Below are positions 63,092-64,000 of a stretch of 64,000 nucleotides of DNA, in pieces. The stretch comes from Osmia lignaria lignaria (Eukaryota; Arthropoda; Insecta; Hymenoptera; Megachilidae). Made by a program: the position numbers and the translations under genes. The stretch is taken from assembly GCF_051020975.1 (NCBI RefSeq), contig NC_135043.1:7626001-7690000 (forward strand), in the 5' to 3' direction. The notes beneath the pieces are model-generated. The model saw only the letters and a program-made list of their open reading frames with translations. It did no database searches and was not told where the DNA came from. Positions within the stretch are counted from its first letter, which is position 1. The number at the start of each line of letters is the position of its first letter.

Positions 63092-63822
63092 ATGGCAGAA
63101 ATTGAATGGCCATGGCAATACAGTTTTCCACCCTTTTTTACGTGAGTATCATTAGGTTATATTGATGTATTAAAAATTGTAATTAAAAGTTTTTTCAGTC
63201 TTCAACCTCATACAGAAACTAGAGCCAAGCAAATAGCAGCCTGGAAAAGTTTAATTTTAGAATATTATCGTATCACAAAACAATCCATTATAGATATACG
63301 TGAAGTACATTCAAGCCCAGTATTTAATAATGCAACAATTAATCGTATCCTTTTATGGTCAATAAATTAAATAAAGTTATCAATCACTAATAAGATTTGG
63401 TCCTTAATACATTGAATAGGAAAGTTACCATCAGAGATGCTATTATTAATATTAGAAGAATTATCCAAATCAGGAAATGCAACTCCATTAGATAAAACAA
63501 AGCAAAGATGGCTAGTTTATTGGCATACTTTAGAAGAATGGGGTGAAATAATTTACAATTGGGCACAGGAGAATGGATTCACAGGGTCTGTATGTACTTT
63601 GTTTGAATTAACACAAGGAGAGGATACAGTGAATCAAGGTATGTATTCTTATCAAGCTTATACATACATATAAAAAATATTGTTTAATTAATTGTCTGTT
63701 TATTTTCAGAATTTCATGGGCTTGATACAGAAGTATTAATCAGAGCGCTTAAGACATTAGAAGCAAATAAAAAGGCTGAGTTGATTTTGTTTGATGATAA
63801 TCAAGGTGTTAAGTTCTTTTAA
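63092..63822 (+). CDS. Vps25: VPS25, ESCRT-II subunit
   Basis: VPS25 is the winged-helix subunit present twice in ESCRT-II. It recruits VPS20/CHMP6 and so starts ESCRT-III assembly during sorting into multivesicular bodies. Four exons: 63092-63141, 63199-63344, 63420-63638 and 63710-63822. They total 528 nt (175 residues; the human protein has 176). The N-terminus EWPWQYSFPPFFTLQPH carries the conserved WPWQY-FPPFFTLQP that contacts the other subunits. Two winged helices follow, with KQIAAWKSLIL, SPVFNN, EEWGEIIYNW and FELTQGEDT. The end EFHGLDTEVLIRAL and GVKFF is family-typical. Introns are 57-75 nt. The ATG chosen is the only one giving the conserved start. Confidence 0.97.
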
Positions 63823-64000
63823 ATGTATAAATGAACAAAGAAAGTATTTAAGAAATGTAAATATAAGTTTTCATTATCATTAATTGATACTTCTGTGATA
63901 AAGGAAAAATATTTTATACTTTCTGGAAGAAATAATTAAATGAACTGAAGGAATTCATAAATTAAAATGTAAGTAAAGTTTAATTACAAAAAGGATTTAA
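63823..64000 (+). other. VPS25 3' UTR and right edge
   Basis: AT-rich sequence after the VPS25 stop. No canonical AATAAA is seen before the window ends; variants such as AATTAA and ATTAAA near 63,930-63,965 could serve. No other feature is visible. Confidence 0.5.

Overview
The window is animal nuclear DNA, almost certainly from an insect and most likely a hymenopteran (bee-like). Protein similarity supports an insect origin; the hymenopteran placement is inferred from AT-rich spacers, compact GT-AG introns of about 60-100 nt and gene content, and was not tested. No CRISPR array, tRNA, rRNA or prokaryotic feature was seen. Gene models were built by hand from splice sites. Reading phase closes across all joined exons except two internal junctions in the fantom-like gene, which are flagged.

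Layout. (1) 3098-4632, minus: F-actin-capping protein subunit alpha, with a long AT-rich tract downstream. (2) 5632-12151, plus: an RPGRIP1L/fantom-like ciliary transition-zone protein with coiled coils, one C2-like domain and a C-terminal RPGR-interacting-type domain. (3) 12527-15792, minus: a predicted secreted, mostly disordered protein of about 832 residues that ends in an avidin-like domain. The intron before that domain carries a 430-bp foldback element. (4) 15.8-27.3 kb: gene-poor DNA with candidate promoters and two small in-phase coding exons that may be an alternative start of the next gene. (5) 27287-58960, plus: a giant obscurin/unc-89 gene of 36 coding exons and about 5,699 residues. 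Its order is an N-terminal exon of 4.6 kb with about 29 FVPGQ repeats, SH3, DH, PH, 8 Ig, charged linkers, 10 Ig, Fn3, 2 Ig, pseudokinase 1, Ig, Fn3, kinase-like domain 2. (6) 59734-60554, minus: UBE2F, the NEDD8-conjugating E2. (7) 61432-62694, plus: an intronless MYND-finger protein. (8) 63092-63822, plus: VPS25 of ESCRT-II.

The genes do not form one pathway. Capping protein (thin-filament barbed ends) and obscurin (M-line scaffold and Rho signalling) both act in the sarcomere or cytoskeleton. Fantom acts at the cilium base, UBE2F in cullin neddylation and VPS25 in endosomal sorting. The points most worth following are the avidin-domain protein, the FVPGQ repeat array in obscurin, and an in-phase cassette exon placed inside the obscurin SH3 domain.
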